From Cryobacterium sp. SO2 (GTDB taxonomy: Bacteria > Actinomycetota > Actinomycetes > Actinomycetales > Microbacteriaceae): a stretch of DNA of 64,000 nucleotides. Positions 34,821 to 43,290 of the stretch are shown in pieces. The stretch is from positions 3,844,001-3,908,000 of the forward strand of contig NZ_CP117849.1 in assembly GCF_026151165.2 (NCBI RefSeq), written 5' to 3'. Within the stretch, counting starts at the first letter, position 1. Every line of letters starts with the position of its first letter. The position numbers and the translations under genes were made by a program. The notes under the pieces are model-generated. The model worked only from the letters and a program-made list of their open reading frames with translations. It was not told the DNA's origin and ran no database searches.

Positions 34821-36487
34821 GGCTGTACCTCGGGGTGGTCGGAAGCGGGGTGGTCGGATGCGGCGGAGTATTCGGCGAACGGGCCGATGGGGGTGAACCG
34901 GATGCGCGTGCCCGGCGGAAGCTGGCCGGCCAGCGGCAGGTGGTGGCTGGCGACAGAACCGATCACCGGGTAGCCGCCGGTGAGCGGGTGGTCGGCGAGG
35001 AACAACACGGGCTGGCCGTTCGGCGGGATCTGGATCGCACCGGCGACGGTGCCCTCGCTGGGCAGTTCGGCGTCGATGACGCGAGAGAGGGCGTCACCCT
35101 CCAGCCGCAGCCCAACCCGGTTGGACCGGGGAGTGACCAGCCAGCTCTGCTCGGTGAGCACGTCCACGGCGTCGGCGGAGAACCAGTCGGTGCGCGGGCC
35201 GAGCACCACGTCGAGCTGCACCTCCGCGGCCACCTCAACCGCGCCGTCGGTGCCGGCAGGCTGGGCGACAGCGGGGATGCCGCGCGCGGGCGTGCCGACC
35301 GGCAGCAGGGTTCCGGCGGTCACCGGCGCCGGTCCCAGGCCGGCGAGCACGTCGGTGGACAGGCTGCCGAGCACGGGCTCCAGGGCGAACCCGCCGCGCA
35401 CGGCGAGGTAGCTGCGGAGCCCAGAGGCGGGCCGGCCGAGCAGGAGTTCTTCGCCGGCGCCGAGGGCGAACGGTCGGCCGAACGCGACGCTGCGAGAGCC
35501 GGCGGTGGTGCCGTTTCCGGCGCCTCCGGCCGACGTGGGGGTGCGGATGCTCAGCGGCACGGGCGCGCCCGTGACGGCGAGAACCTGCTCGCCGCGGGCC
35601 TGGAGTCGCAGGCCGCCGAAGGTCACCTCGAGGCCGGCCGTGCCGGGAGGGTTGCCCACCAACCGGTTGGCCGCGCGCAGCGACACCGGGTCGAGGGCGC
35701 CGGAGGTGGAGACGCCCATGCTCGCGTAGCCCGGACGGCCGAGGTCCTGCAGCAGGGTCAGCATGCCCGGGTCGAGAATCTCCAGGCCGTGCGGGACCTC
35801 CACAGCGGATGCGGCCGCAGGTGCGGCGGCATCGGCGGCAACCGTCACCGCGGCCCGCGCTCCCCCGGTCACGTCCACGAAGCGCACCCGGTCACCGGGC
35901 AGCAGCAGGGCGGGGCGCTCACGGGACAGGTCCCACATCCGCGCCTCGGTGGTGCCGATCAGCTGCCACCCGCCCGGGCTCTCCCGCGGGTAGACGCCGC
36001 TGAAGGTACCGGCCAGGGCCACGGATCCGGCGGGGATGCGAGTGCGCGGGGAGCTGCGGCGGGGCACGTCGAGGGCAGGGTGGCCGCCGGAGAGGTAGGC
36101 GAAGCCCGGGGCGAAGCCGGTGAAGCCGACCGCGTAGTCCTGCCCGGTGTGCAACCGCACCACCTCGGCGGCGCTGAGGCCGAGCAGGCCGGCCACCTCG
36201 TCGAGGTCTTCGCCGTTGTACGTCACGGGGATCTCGATGAGAGAGCCCTCCCCCGCACTGCGGCCACCCAGGTCGCGGGCGCGCGCAGCTCGTACGATCT
36301 GCGCCGGCGTCACGGCGCTCGGCCGGTAGAACACCAGCAGGGTGCGCGCGCCGGGAATCAGCTCGCCGGTTCCGGCAACAGGGTCGCTGCTGAGCGAGTC
36401 GAACAGCGCCAGCGTGGTCGGCAGGTCCTCGAGCTCGATCAACAGGGCGTCGTCGCGCACGGGCAGAAACCGCATGGGCGCGCTCAC
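34817..36487 (-). CDS. pxpBC: PxpB-PxpC fusion, 5-oxoprolinase subunits (KipI-KipA)
   Basis: Single 556-residue protein combining the KipI-like subunit B (about residues 1-215, with HTGQDYAVGFTGFAPGFAYL and PGGWQLIGTTEARMWD) and the KipA-like subunit C (about 230-550, with LTLLQDLGRPGYASMGVSTSG and QIPPNGQPVLFLADHPLTGG). With PxpA these form the ATP-dependent bacterial 5-oxoprolinase that opens 5-oxoproline to glutamate. The fusion order B then C is natural for these pairs. The GTG at 36487 lies one base after the pxpA stop; an ATG at 36475 is possible. It is tightly coupled to the genes on both sides. Confidence 0.93.
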   Translation of the reverse strand: MSAPMRFLPVRDDALLIELEDLPTTLALFDSLSSDPVAGTGELIPGARTLLVFYRPSAVTPAQIVRAARARDLGGRSAGEGSLIEIPVTYNGEDLDEVAGLLGLSAAEVVRLHTGQDYAVGFTGFAPGFAYLSGGHPALDVPRRSSPRTRIPAGSVALAGTFSGVYPRESPGGWQLIGTTEARMWDLSRERPALLLPGDRVRFVDVTGGARAAVTVAADAAAPAAASAVEVPHGLEILDPGMLTLLQDLGRPGYASMGVSTSGALDPVSLRAANRLVGNPPGTAGLEVTFGGLRLQARGEQVLAVTGAPVPLSIRTPTSAGGAGNGTTAGSRSVAFGRPFALGAGEELLLGRPASGLRSYLAVRGGFALEPVLGSLSTDVLAGLGPAPVTAGTLLPVGTPARGIPAVAQPAGTDGAVEVAAEVQLDVVLGPRTDWFSADAVDVLTEQSWLVTPRSNRVGLRLEGDALSRVIDAELPSEGTVAGAIQIPPNGQPVLFLADHPLTGGYPVIGSVASHHLPLAGQLPPGTRIRFTPIGPFAEYSAASDHPASDHPEVQP

Positions 36488-36488
36488 C

Positions 36489-37274
36489 CTAGGCAGTCCG
36501 ACCGGCGCCCGGCCGCGGCGCGAAGGGGGCGAGTTCGATGCCGGCCGCGGTGAGGGCCTGCCGCACGCGGCGGGCCATTTCGGTGGCGCCAGGGCTGTCG
36601 CCGTGCACGCAGACCGACTCCGCTGATACCCGGATGGTGCTGCCGTCGATGGCGGTCAGGGTGCCTTCGGTGGCCAGCTGCACCATGCGCGCGGCCACGT
36701 CCTCGGCGTCGTGCAGAACCGAGCCGAGTTTCCGGCGCGACACCAGGGTGCCCGCCGGCGTGTAGGCGCGGTCGGCAAAGGCCTCGGTCACGCTGCGCAG
36801 GCCCGCGGCATCCGCTGCCCGCAGCACCTCGGAGCCCGGCAGGCCCAGCAGGGCCAGGGTCGGGTCGATCTCGCGGATCGCGGTGACCACATCCTGGGCC
36901 TGGCGGGTGTCGTGCACGATCGTGTTGTACAGCGCGCCGTGCGGCTTGACGTAGGTGACGGTGGTGCCGGCGGCCCGTGCGATGCCCTGCAGGGCGCCGA
37001 TCTGGTAGATCACGTCGGAGACGAGCTCGGCGCTGGAGACGTCCATGTTGCGGCGGCCGAACCCGGCCAGGTCGCGATAGCCCACGTGTGCGCCGATCGC
37101 GACGCCGGCATCCCGGGCCCCAATCACCGTATTACGAATCACCAGCGGGTCGCCGGCGTGGAAGCCGCAGGCGATGTTCGCGCTGGTGACGATGCCGAGC
37201 ATCTCCGCGTCGTCGCCGAGGCTCCACCGGCCGAAGCCTTCGCCGAGGTCGCTGTTCAGGTCGATGATGCTCAT
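36489..37274 (-). CDS. pxpA: PxpA, 5-oxoprolinase subunit A (LamB/YcsF family)
   Basis: Protein of 261 residues, normal for the family. IDLNSDLGEGFGRWSLGDDA, ANIACGFHAGDP and VKPHGALYNT are the family signatures, and RVSAESVCVHGDSPGA lies near the C-terminus. With PxpB and PxpC it makes the ATP-dependent 5-oxoprolinase that clears pyroglutamate. A GGAGAC site precedes the ATG, which lies 10 bases after the transporter gene. The C-terminal tail is Pro/Arg/Gly-rich and apparently unstructured. Confidence 0.96.
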   Translation of the reverse strand: MSIIDLNSDLGEGFGRWSLGDDAEMLGIVTSANIACGFHAGDPLVIRNTVIGARDAGVAIGAHVGYRDLAGFGRRNMDVSSAELVSDVIYQIGALQGIARAAGTTVTYVKPHGALYNTIVHDTRQAQDVVTAIREIDPTLALLGLPGSEVLRAADAAGLRSVTEAFADRAYTPAGTLVSRRKLGSVLHDAEDVAARMVQLATEGTLTAIDGSTIRVSAESVCVHGDSPGATEMARRVRQALTAAGIELAPFAPRPGAGRTA

Positions 37275-37284
37275 CTGTCTCCTT

Positions 37285-38568
37285 CTAAACGGTCAGCAGC
37301 GAGAAGATCGGTCCCACCGCCATCACGGCCATGTACCAGGTGAGCAGGGTCGCCAGGGTACCGATGATCAGCAGCCAGCGCGGGTAGCGGTAGCCGTTCA
37401 TCAGGTCGCCGCGGAACCAGCCGATGTACATGAAGATGGTGAGGCCGATCGGCAGGATCAGCCCGTTGAACCCGCCGACGAACACCATCAGGGTGGCCGG
37501 CGCGGTGCCGATGAGCAGGTAGACGCCGAGCGAGACCACGATGAAGACGATGGTGGCGAGGTCGGCGGCGCGGCCGACGATCTTCTTGGAGAACACCGGC
37601 AGGAACGACACCGAGGTGTACGCGGCACCGATGATGCTGGTGATCGCGGCGATCCAGAAGATCGCACCGAAGACGCGCAGCCCGAACTCTCCGGCCGCGG
37701 CCTGGAAGGCCTGGGCGGCGGGGTTGGCCGCGGTGCCCGAAGTGTCAATGATCACGCCACCGGCGACGACGCCGAGGATGGCCAGGAACAGGACGTAGCG
37801 CATGATGCCGGTGACCAGGATGCCGTTGAACGCCGCGCGGTTGACCTCCTTGACGTGCTCCACCCCGGCGGTGCCGCTGGCGAGCAGGCGGTGCGCGCCG
37901 GCGTAGGTGATGTAACCGCCCACGGTGCCGCCGACGATGGTGGTGATGGTGGCGAAGTTGATCTCGTCCGGGAACACGGTCTGGCGCAGCGCATCCCCGA
38001 TAGGTGGCTGGGAGATGAAGGCCACGATGATCGTGAGCACGATCATGACGAGCCCGGCGATGACCACGACCCGGTCGACCACGGCACCGGCCCGCTTGGC
38101 AAGGAAGATCGCGATCGCGAACAGGGCGCTGAGCAGCCCGCCGATCTTCGCGTCCAGGCCGGTCAGCACGTTGAGGCCGAGGCCGGCGCCGGCGATGTTG
38201 CCGATGTTGAAGACCAGGCCGCCGAGGATGACGAGGAAGGCGAGCACAAAACCGCTGCCGGGGATGGCGAGGTTGGCCAGCTCGGGGGCGCGCTTGCCGC
38301 TGACCGTGATCATGCGCCAGATGTTCAGCTGCACAGCGAAGTCGATGAGGATCGAGGCCAGGATGCCGAAGGCGAACGCCGCGCCCATCTGCGCGGTGAA
38401 GGTGGCGGTCTGGGTGATGAAGCCGGGGCCGATGGCCGAGGTGGCCATCAGGAACAGGGCGCCGATCAGCGCGCTGCGGCGGCTCTTGGCGATGCTGCGA
38501 ACGCTCGGCTGCTCGGTGGGTTCCGCTGTCGCAGTGGTCTTGGCGGGGTCGGTCACGGGCACATCCAT
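37285..38568 (-). CDS. Nramp-fold transporter without canonical metal motifs (YcsG-like)
   Basis: Inner-membrane transporter, 427 residues, about 11 hydrophobic helices, Nramp superfamily. In true metal transporters helix 1 has DPGN and helix 6 has MPH. Here helix 1 reads GPGFITQTATF, and the region matching helix 6 reads VGGTVGGYITYAGAH, so neither metal motif is visible. Such YcsG-like members accompany pxpABC genes in other bacteria (for example B. subtilis). As it heads the operon, it probably imports 5-oxoproline or a related acid rather than Mn2+; that is inference. The short N-terminus before helix 1 is Thr/Ala/Pro-rich. Confidence 0.87.
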   Translation of the reverse strand: MDVPVTDPAKTTATAEPTEQPSVRSIAKSRRSALIGALFLMATSAIGPGFITQTATFTAQMGAAFAFGILASILIDFAVQLNIWRMITVSGKRAPELANLAIPGSGFVLAFLVILGGLVFNIGNIAGAGLGLNVLTGLDAKIGGLLSALFAIAIFLAKRAGAVVDRVVVIAGLVMIVLTIIVAFISQPPIGDALRQTVFPDEINFATITTIVGGTVGGYITYAGAHRLLASGTAGVEHVKEVNRAAFNGILVTGIMRYVLFLAILGVVAGGVIIDTSGTAANPAAQAFQAAAGEFGLRVFGAIFWIAAITSIIGAAYTSVSFLPVFSKKIVGRAADLATIVFIVVSLGVYLLIGTAPATLMVFVGGFNGLILPIGLTIFMYIGWFRGDLMNGYRYPRWLLIIGTLATLLTWYMAVMAVGPIFSLLTV

Positions 38569-38660
38569 TTCGTCGAGGGGAAAGATCCATCGGGTGTACA
38601 GCTACTCGAGGGGACCGGTACCCCACATAACGAGCCTAAACTCGTGAACGATCACCGAGC

Positions 38661-38675
38661 GATTGTTGAACAATC
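38661..38675. promoter_or_regulatory. FadR-type GntR operator
   Basis: GATTGTT-G-AACAATC is a perfect 15-base dyad that contains the TnGTnnnACnA core typical of FadR-subfamily GntR regulators. It lies in the 200-base region between the transporter gene and the divergent GntR gene. AAACAGTTTGTTT at 38684-38696 is a weaker second dyad. Confidence 0.75.
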
Positions 38676-38768
38676 AATCGCGTAAACAGTTTGTTTCGCC
38701 CATGTTTCGGTGAACAAAGAGGGCGTCAACGCTGCCGTGGCTGCTGCCCCTTTGGATAGAGTGGCGTC

Positions 38769-39437
38769 GTGGCCCAACTCGACGAAGCGGATGACAGCAA
38801 TTCCCGTGCCGATCAGGCCGCCGAGCAGCTGCGCCGGCTGCTGATCGCCGGCAACCTCGTGCCCGGCCAACGTCTGTCGGAGTCCGCCGTCAGCGAGCGC
38901 CTCGGTGTCTCCCGCAATACCCTGCGCGAGGCCTTCCGGATGCTCACCCATGAGCGTCTCCTCGTGCACAAGCCACACGCCGGCGTCTTCGTGGCCGTGC
39001 CGTCGCTCGCGTCGATCATCGACATCTACCGGGTGCGCCGCATGATCGAGTGCGAGGCGCTGCGGGCCGCCGACTCCAGGCACCCGGCCAGCCGACGGAT
39101 GCGTGCCGCCGTGGAATCCGCGCTGGCCAGTCGCGAGACCGACGACTGGATCGCCGTGGGCACGGCCAATATGGAGTTCCACTCCGCCATCGTGGCGCTC
39201 GCCGACAGCGACCACCTCGACAGGCTCTACGCGAACATCTCCGCCGAGCTGCGCCTGGCCTTCGGCCTGCTCGACGACCCCGAATACCTGCACCGCCCCT
39301 ACGTGGACCGCAACGTCACCGTGCTCGAGCGGTACCTCGCCGGCGACGCGGCCGGGGCCGCATCCGTTCTCGAGGATTACCTGCTGCAGTCCGAGCGCAC
39401 GATCGTGGCCGCCTACGCGCGGCAGCTGCCCGCGTGA
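38769..39437 (+). CDS. GntR-family regulator, FadR/FCD type, of the pxp operon
   Basis: Regulator of 222 residues. The winged helix SADQ-type region RADQAAEQLRRLLIAGNLVP, then GQRLSESAVSERLGVSRNTL, precedes an all-helical FCD domain (about residues 85-210) with the metal/ligand His-Asp pattern in NMEFHSAIVALADS. It is divergent from the pxp operon, with a matching dyad in between, so it probably senses 5-oxoproline or a downstream acid and represses the operon. The link is inferred from position and operator, not shown. Confidence 0.92.
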   Translation: MAQLDEADDSNSRADQAAEQLRRLLIAGNLVPGQRLSESAVSERLGVSRNTLREAFRMLTHERLLVHKPHAGVFVAVPSLASIIDIYRVRRMIECEALRAADSRHPASRRMRAAVESALASRETDDWIAVGTANMEFHSAIVALADSDHLDRLYANISAELRLAFGLLDDPEYLHRPYVDRNVTVLERYLAGDAAGAASVLEDYLLQSERTIVAAYARQLPA

Positions 39438-39481
39438 GCCCAGGGCGGAGCTAAAGGCGGACGCGGGAGTAGCGTGAAATC

Positions 39482-40036
39482 ATGACCACTTTTCGGGAGC
39501 TCCATCAGACTGAGGCACCGTTTCTGTTGCCCAACGCCTGGGACGTCGGCTCGGCCCTGGCCTGTGCGGCGGCAGGCTTTCCCGCCATCGGCACCACCAG
39601 CTTCGGCATCGCGGCCAGCGCCGGCCTGCCCGACGGCGACGGCTCCACCCAAGCGGCAACCGCGGCCCTCGCCGGACAACTGTGTCGCCTACCCGTCCAC
39701 ATCACCACGGACATCGAAGACGGCTACTCCGACGACCCCGCCGAAGTCGCGGATTTCGTGGCCGAACTGGCCGCCCTGGGGGTGGCCGGTATCAACATCG
39801 AGGACAGCAGGGCCGGGCACCTGGTTGATCCGGCGATTCTTGCCGCCAAGGTGGCCGGCATCAAGCGACGCAGCCCGGATGTGTTCGTCAACGCCCGAGT
39901 GGACAATTTCTGGTTTGCCGAGCAAGCCACGGTGGACGCCGTCCTGCTCCGTGACAACGAGCAGACACCCACCGCAACCTCGTACTGGGACATGCAGTCG
40001 CGGCTCGTGAAATTCAGCCGCGGCATCCCAGACTGA
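39482..40036 (+). CDS. PEP mutase/isocitrate lyase-family protein with an internal deletion
   Basis: Only 184 residues, against about 250-280 for the family and 266 for the relative at 20142-20942. Residues 1-150 are normal: PFLLPNAWDVGSALACAAAG, HITTDIEDGYSDDP, AGINIEDSR and VFVNARVDNFWFAEQ. Immediately after TVDAVLLR the sequence jumps to TPTATSYWDMQSRLVKFSR, which resembles the normal C-terminal tail. About 70-80 residues, the last barrel strands and helices, are missing in frame. The barrel probably cannot close, so this is likely a broken gene that keeps an open frame. It starts 44 bases after the GntR stop. Confidence 0.8.
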   Translation: MTTFRELHQTEAPFLLPNAWDVGSALACAAAGFPAIGTTSFGIAASAGLPDGDGSTQAATAALAGQLCRLPVHITTDIEDGYSDDPAEVADFVAELAALGVAGINIEDSRAGHLVDPAILAAKVAGIKRRSPDVFVNARVDNFWFAEQATVDAVLLRDNEQTPTATSYWDMQSRLVKFSRGIPD

Positions 40037-40168
40037 CCACCCCGACGGACGTCCCCGTGGTGTAGCTTGTGAGCATCTGAGGTAAAACCGCATTGCCCGT
40101 TAGCGGCATGCGCATACACGCGGCATCGAATGATTCGCCACTTCTTCACTATGAAGGAGTGTGCACCG

Positions 40169-42199
40169 ATGTCTGTCGAGCACCCACAACTCGCCCCGCG
40201 ATCAGCCACAACCGCACCACGAGCACCTCGAAGTCTGCGGGCGGCTTGGCTCGCCCTTTCCGGCCTGTCGGCCGTGTTCCTCATCGAGATGCTCGACAAC
40301 TCGATCCTCAACGTGGCGCTGCCCACGATCGGACGCGATCTGCACGCCTCGACGGTGGGCCTGCAATGGGTGACCGGCGCGTATTCGGTGGTGTTCGGCG
40401 GGCTGATGCTGCTGTTCGGCGCGGTCGCCGACAGGTTCGGCCGGCGGCGACTGATGCTCATCGGCCTGGCCCTGCTCGGCGCCGCGAGCCTGGCGACCGC
40501 GTTCGTCACCACCGCCGAACACCTGATCATCGTGCGCGCCGTGATGGGCGTCGCGGCGGCGATGACCACTCCCGGCTCGATGGCTCTGGCCTTCCGGCTG
40601 TTCGACACGGATGACCTGCGCGTCCGGGCGCTCACGGTCATCTCCACCGCGGGCTTGGTCGGGCTCGCGATCGGGCCGACCGCGGGAGGACTCGCGCTCG
40701 CCGTCGCACCCTGGCAGGTCCTCCTGCTCGTGAACGTGCCCATCGCCGCGCTCGCCTTCATCGGCATCCGCCTCGGCGTCGCCGCCGACACGGCAGCCGA
40801 CCTCCACCATGACCCGATCGACGTTCTCGGCGCGGTACTCGGCACCGTGACCATCGCCCTCGCTCTTGTCGCGCCCACTCTGTTCGTGGAAGAGGGCGCT
40901 GGATCATGGGTGCCCTGGACCGCGGCCGCAGCGGCTCTCGTGGGGGCGGTCGGATTCGTGTGGCGGGAACGATCCGCCCGGGCACCGCTCCTGGACCTGC
41001 ATCTCCTCGCACTGCCCCTGGTCTCGAGCGGGCTCGCCTACAAGGCCGCGGCCGGACTGGCCGTCGCCGGTCTCGGCTACATGGCGACCCTGCAACTCCA
41101 GTTCGCCTGGGGATGGCCGCCGGCCCTCGCGGCTGTCGGGATGCTGCCGCAGGTAGTCGTGCTTCTTGCCGGCGGTCGTTTCGTGGGCCCGGTCGTTCAG
41201 CGAGCCGGCCTGAACCGTGCCGCCTGGATCAGCGCCGCGGCGGTAGTGCTCGGCCTCGCCGTCTTCGGCCTGTTCGGCCGGCTCGGCTACCCGTGGATCC
41301 TGCTCTCGCTCGTGCTCGTCGCCGCGGGCATGCGCGTGGTGGGTGTCGTCGCCGGCACCAACGTGCTCAAGGGTCTACCGCCCACCCGCACCTCCATGGG
41401 CGCGGCCCTCGTCGACACCGCGAGCGAGCTGGCCACCGCCATCGGTATCGCCGCCACGGGCACGATCCTCGCCGCGCTCTTCACCGGCAACATCACCGGA
41501 GCGACCTGGACCGCCGAGCAGAGCGCTCAATTCCAGACGGCGATCACCGTGGCCGGGCTCACGCTCACGGTCATCGCGGCCGCGCTCGTCGCGGTCGGGA
41601 TCATCCGGTCTAGAGAGCGCACGGCGGCGGCATCCGCTAGCGTTACCGCCATGGGAGACCACCGCGAGCAGATCGTCGACATCGGCACGCCCCACGCTGA
41701 TGCGGAGAGCCGCATCAAGGATGTGTCGGAGTGGCTCGTCGCGTCGGGCTGGGCTGTTCCGTTCGACGGCAGCGACTGGTTGCATCCGACCGAGCCGGCC
41801 CTGCGCGAGAGCGCGAGCCTCCTCTCCCGGTGGCCCGGATTCGGCGAGTCGACGTTCGTCGTCGCCCGCGGCTCGCACTGGGTGGCCGGGGACGGCACGG
41901 ACGTGCCGGCCTGCCCCAACTGCGGCGAGCTCACCGGAACGTGGGAACAGCTCGACCAGTGGGACGAACAGGCCGCGGAGCCGCTCGCGCAGTGCCCGAC
42001 CTGCGGGCACGAGGCGCTGCTGGGCGACTGGAACCTGGAGGGCTCGGTCGCCGTGGGCGCGCTCGCGATCGTGCTCGATCCCCAGTCGCTGACCGGACAG
42101 GGTGGACTCTTCGACCCGGCCGTCGTGGCACGGGCGCTGCGCGCCGAACTCACGGCAGGCATCGGCGGCCGCTGGGCCTACGTGCACCACCACCTCTGA
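40169..42199 (+). CDS. DHA2-like MFS exporter fused to a C-terminal zinc-ribbon domain
   Basis: Open frame of 676 residues. Residues 1-490 form a 14-helix MFS drug exporter: WLALSGLSAVFLIEMLDNSI in helix 1, GAVADRFGRRRLMLIG as motif A, and VMGVAAAMTTPGSMALAF as motif C-like. Residues from about 495 on are soluble and carry two knuckles, CPNCGE and CPTCGHE, about 35 residues apart. No stop separates the parts, yet an ATG at 41651 after a spacer-like stretch could start the second part alone. AAGGAG at 40154-40159, nine bases before the ATG at 40169, fixes the start. It is either a true fusion or two genes joined by a lost stop. Confidence 0.85.
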   Translation: MSVEHPQLAPRSATTAPRAPRSLRAAWLALSGLSAVFLIEMLDNSILNVALPTIGRDLHASTVGLQWVTGAYSVVFGGLMLLFGAVADRFGRRRLMLIGLALLGAASLATAFVTTAEHLIIVRAVMGVAAAMTTPGSMALAFRLFDTDDLRVRALTVISTAGLVGLAIGPTAGGLALAVAPWQVLLLVNVPIAALAFIGIRLGVAADTAADLHHDPIDVLGAVLGTVTIALALVAPTLFVEEGAGSWVPWTAAAAALVGAVGFVWRERSARAPLLDLHLLALPLVSSGLAYKAAAGLAVAGLGYMATLQLQFAWGWPPALAAVGMLPQVVVLLAGGRFVGPVVQRAGLNRAAWISAAAVVLGLAVFGLFGRLGYPWILLSLVLVAAGMRVVGVVAGTNVLKGLPPTRTSMGAALVDTASELATAIGIAATGTILAALFTGNITGATWTAEQSAQFQTAITVAGLTLTVIAAALVAVGIIRSRERTAAASASVTAMGDHREQIVDIGTPHADAESRIKDVSEWLVASGWAVPFDGSDWLHPTEPALRESASLLSRWPGFGESTFVVARGSHWVAGDGTDVPACPNCGELTGTWEQLDQWDEQAAEPLAQCPTCGHEALLGDWNLEGSVAVGALAIVLDPQSLTGQGGLFDPAVVARALRAELTAGIGGRWAYVHHHL

Positions 42200-42240
42200 A
42201 CCAGAGCCGGGAACTCGGCGCGCTCTGCCAGAATCGACGG

Positions 42241-42660
42241 ATGAACTACATCCTCGACGACAGCGCCGAGCGCATCGACTTTGAGGCGGTGTGGTCCTTC
42301 CTCTCCACGACGGCTCCCTGGCATCGGTGGCGTTCGCGCGCCCAGGTGCAGCAACAGGTCGAATCGGCCTGGCGGGTCGTCGGGGTCTATGAGGAGACCA
42401 CCGGCGCGCAGGTGGGATTCGCGCGCGCCGTCTCCGACGGTGTGTGCGACGCCTACCTCGCGGATGTCTATGTGTTGCCGGAGCATCGCGGGCACGGTCT
42501 CGGCAAGGCGTTGGTGAACCGCATGGTCGAGGGTGGCCCTGGCGCACACTTCCGGTGGACCCTGTTCACTGCCGACGCCCACGGGCTCTACGAGCAGCAC
42601 GGCTTCTCGGTTCCGAACAAAACGGCGATGGTTCGGCCCGGCCAGTTCCCGCCGACCTAA
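42241..42660 (+). CDS. GNAT-family N-acetyltransferase (YjgM-like)
   Basis: Acetyltransferase of 139 residues. The acetyl-CoA loop is complete: ADVYVLPEHRGHGLGKALVN (R-G-x-G-L-G-K). The C-terminal HGLYEQHGFSVPN is the GNAT motif B tyrosine/glycine region. The long opening from 41731 in this frame is a shadow of the MFS fusion gene; the ATG at 42241 matches the natural N-terminus MNYILDDSAERIDFEAVW. It lies 41 bases after the fusion gene. The substrate is unknown. Confidence 0.9.
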   Translation: MNYILDDSAERIDFEAVWSFLSTTAPWHRWRSRAQVQQQVESAWRVVGVYEETTGAQVGFARAVSDGVCDAYLADVYVLPEHRGHGLGKALVNRMVEGGPGAHFRWTLFTADAHGLYEQHGFSVPNKTAMVRPGQFPPT

Positions 42661-42679
42661 GCGGAAGCAGCGGTACGGC

Positions 42680-43282
42680 TCAGATCAGCGCCTGCTTCTC
42701 CACCTGCTCGTAGCTGCGGGTGGCGTCAACCCGGGCCGCCCAGAGCACGGTGCGGCCGGCGGCGAGGGAGGCCGGCACGTCGATGATGCGCTGATTGCTG
42801 CTGCCGCGAAACTGCAACCGCAGGTCCTTGAGCGCCTCGTCGAAAGGGCCGTCCACGAGCACGTCGATCAGGCCGAGCAGTTCGAGTTTGTCGGCGCTGT
42901 CCTGCAGCAGCTCCTCGAAGATGTAGCCGGTCCACGACCAGATGTCCTTGGCCGCGCCGAACTCCGCCCGCACCCGGCGCACGAGCGACAGGCACACCCC
43001 GGTGTTCAGGAACGGTTCGCCGCCGAGCAGGGTGAGGCCCTGCACGTACGGCTGGGCCAGGTCGGCGAGGATCCGGTCTTCGAGCTCGCTCGTATACGGG
43101 GTGCCGTAGCGAAAGTTCCAGGTGGCCTGGTTGAAGCAGCCCTCGCAGGCGAACAGGCATCCGCTCACATAGAGGCTGCAGCGCACGCCCTCGCCGTCGA
43201 CGAACATGAACGGCTTGTAGTCGCCGACGTACCCCTGGCTCACCTTGTCAGAGAGCCACTCCTGGGGCTGCGGATGACGCAC
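42680..43282 (-). CDS. nrdG: NrdG, anaerobic ribonucleotide reductase activase
   Basis: Radical-SAM activase, about 200 residues, that installs the glycyl radical on NrdD. The 4Fe-4S motif is CLFACEGC (C-x3-C-x2-C), followed by FNQATWNFRYG. GGEPF is the SAM-binding glycine region. The GTG at 43282, 8 bases after the nrdD stop with AGGA upstream, is the likely start; the longer in-frame opening lies inside nrdD. Its operon position and overlap with nrdD regulation are standard. Confidence 0.94.
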   Translation of the reverse strand: MRHPQPQEWLSDKVSQGYVGDYKPFMFVDGEGVRCSLYVSGCLFACEGCFNQATWNFRYGTPYTSELEDRILADLAQPYVQGLTLLGGEPFLNTGVCLSLVRRVRAEFGAAKDIWSWTGYIFEELLQDSADKLELLGLIDVLVDGPFDEALKDLRLQFRGSSNQRIIDVPASLAAGRTVLWAARVDATRSYEQVEKQALI

Positions 43283-43290
43283 GCCGGGTC

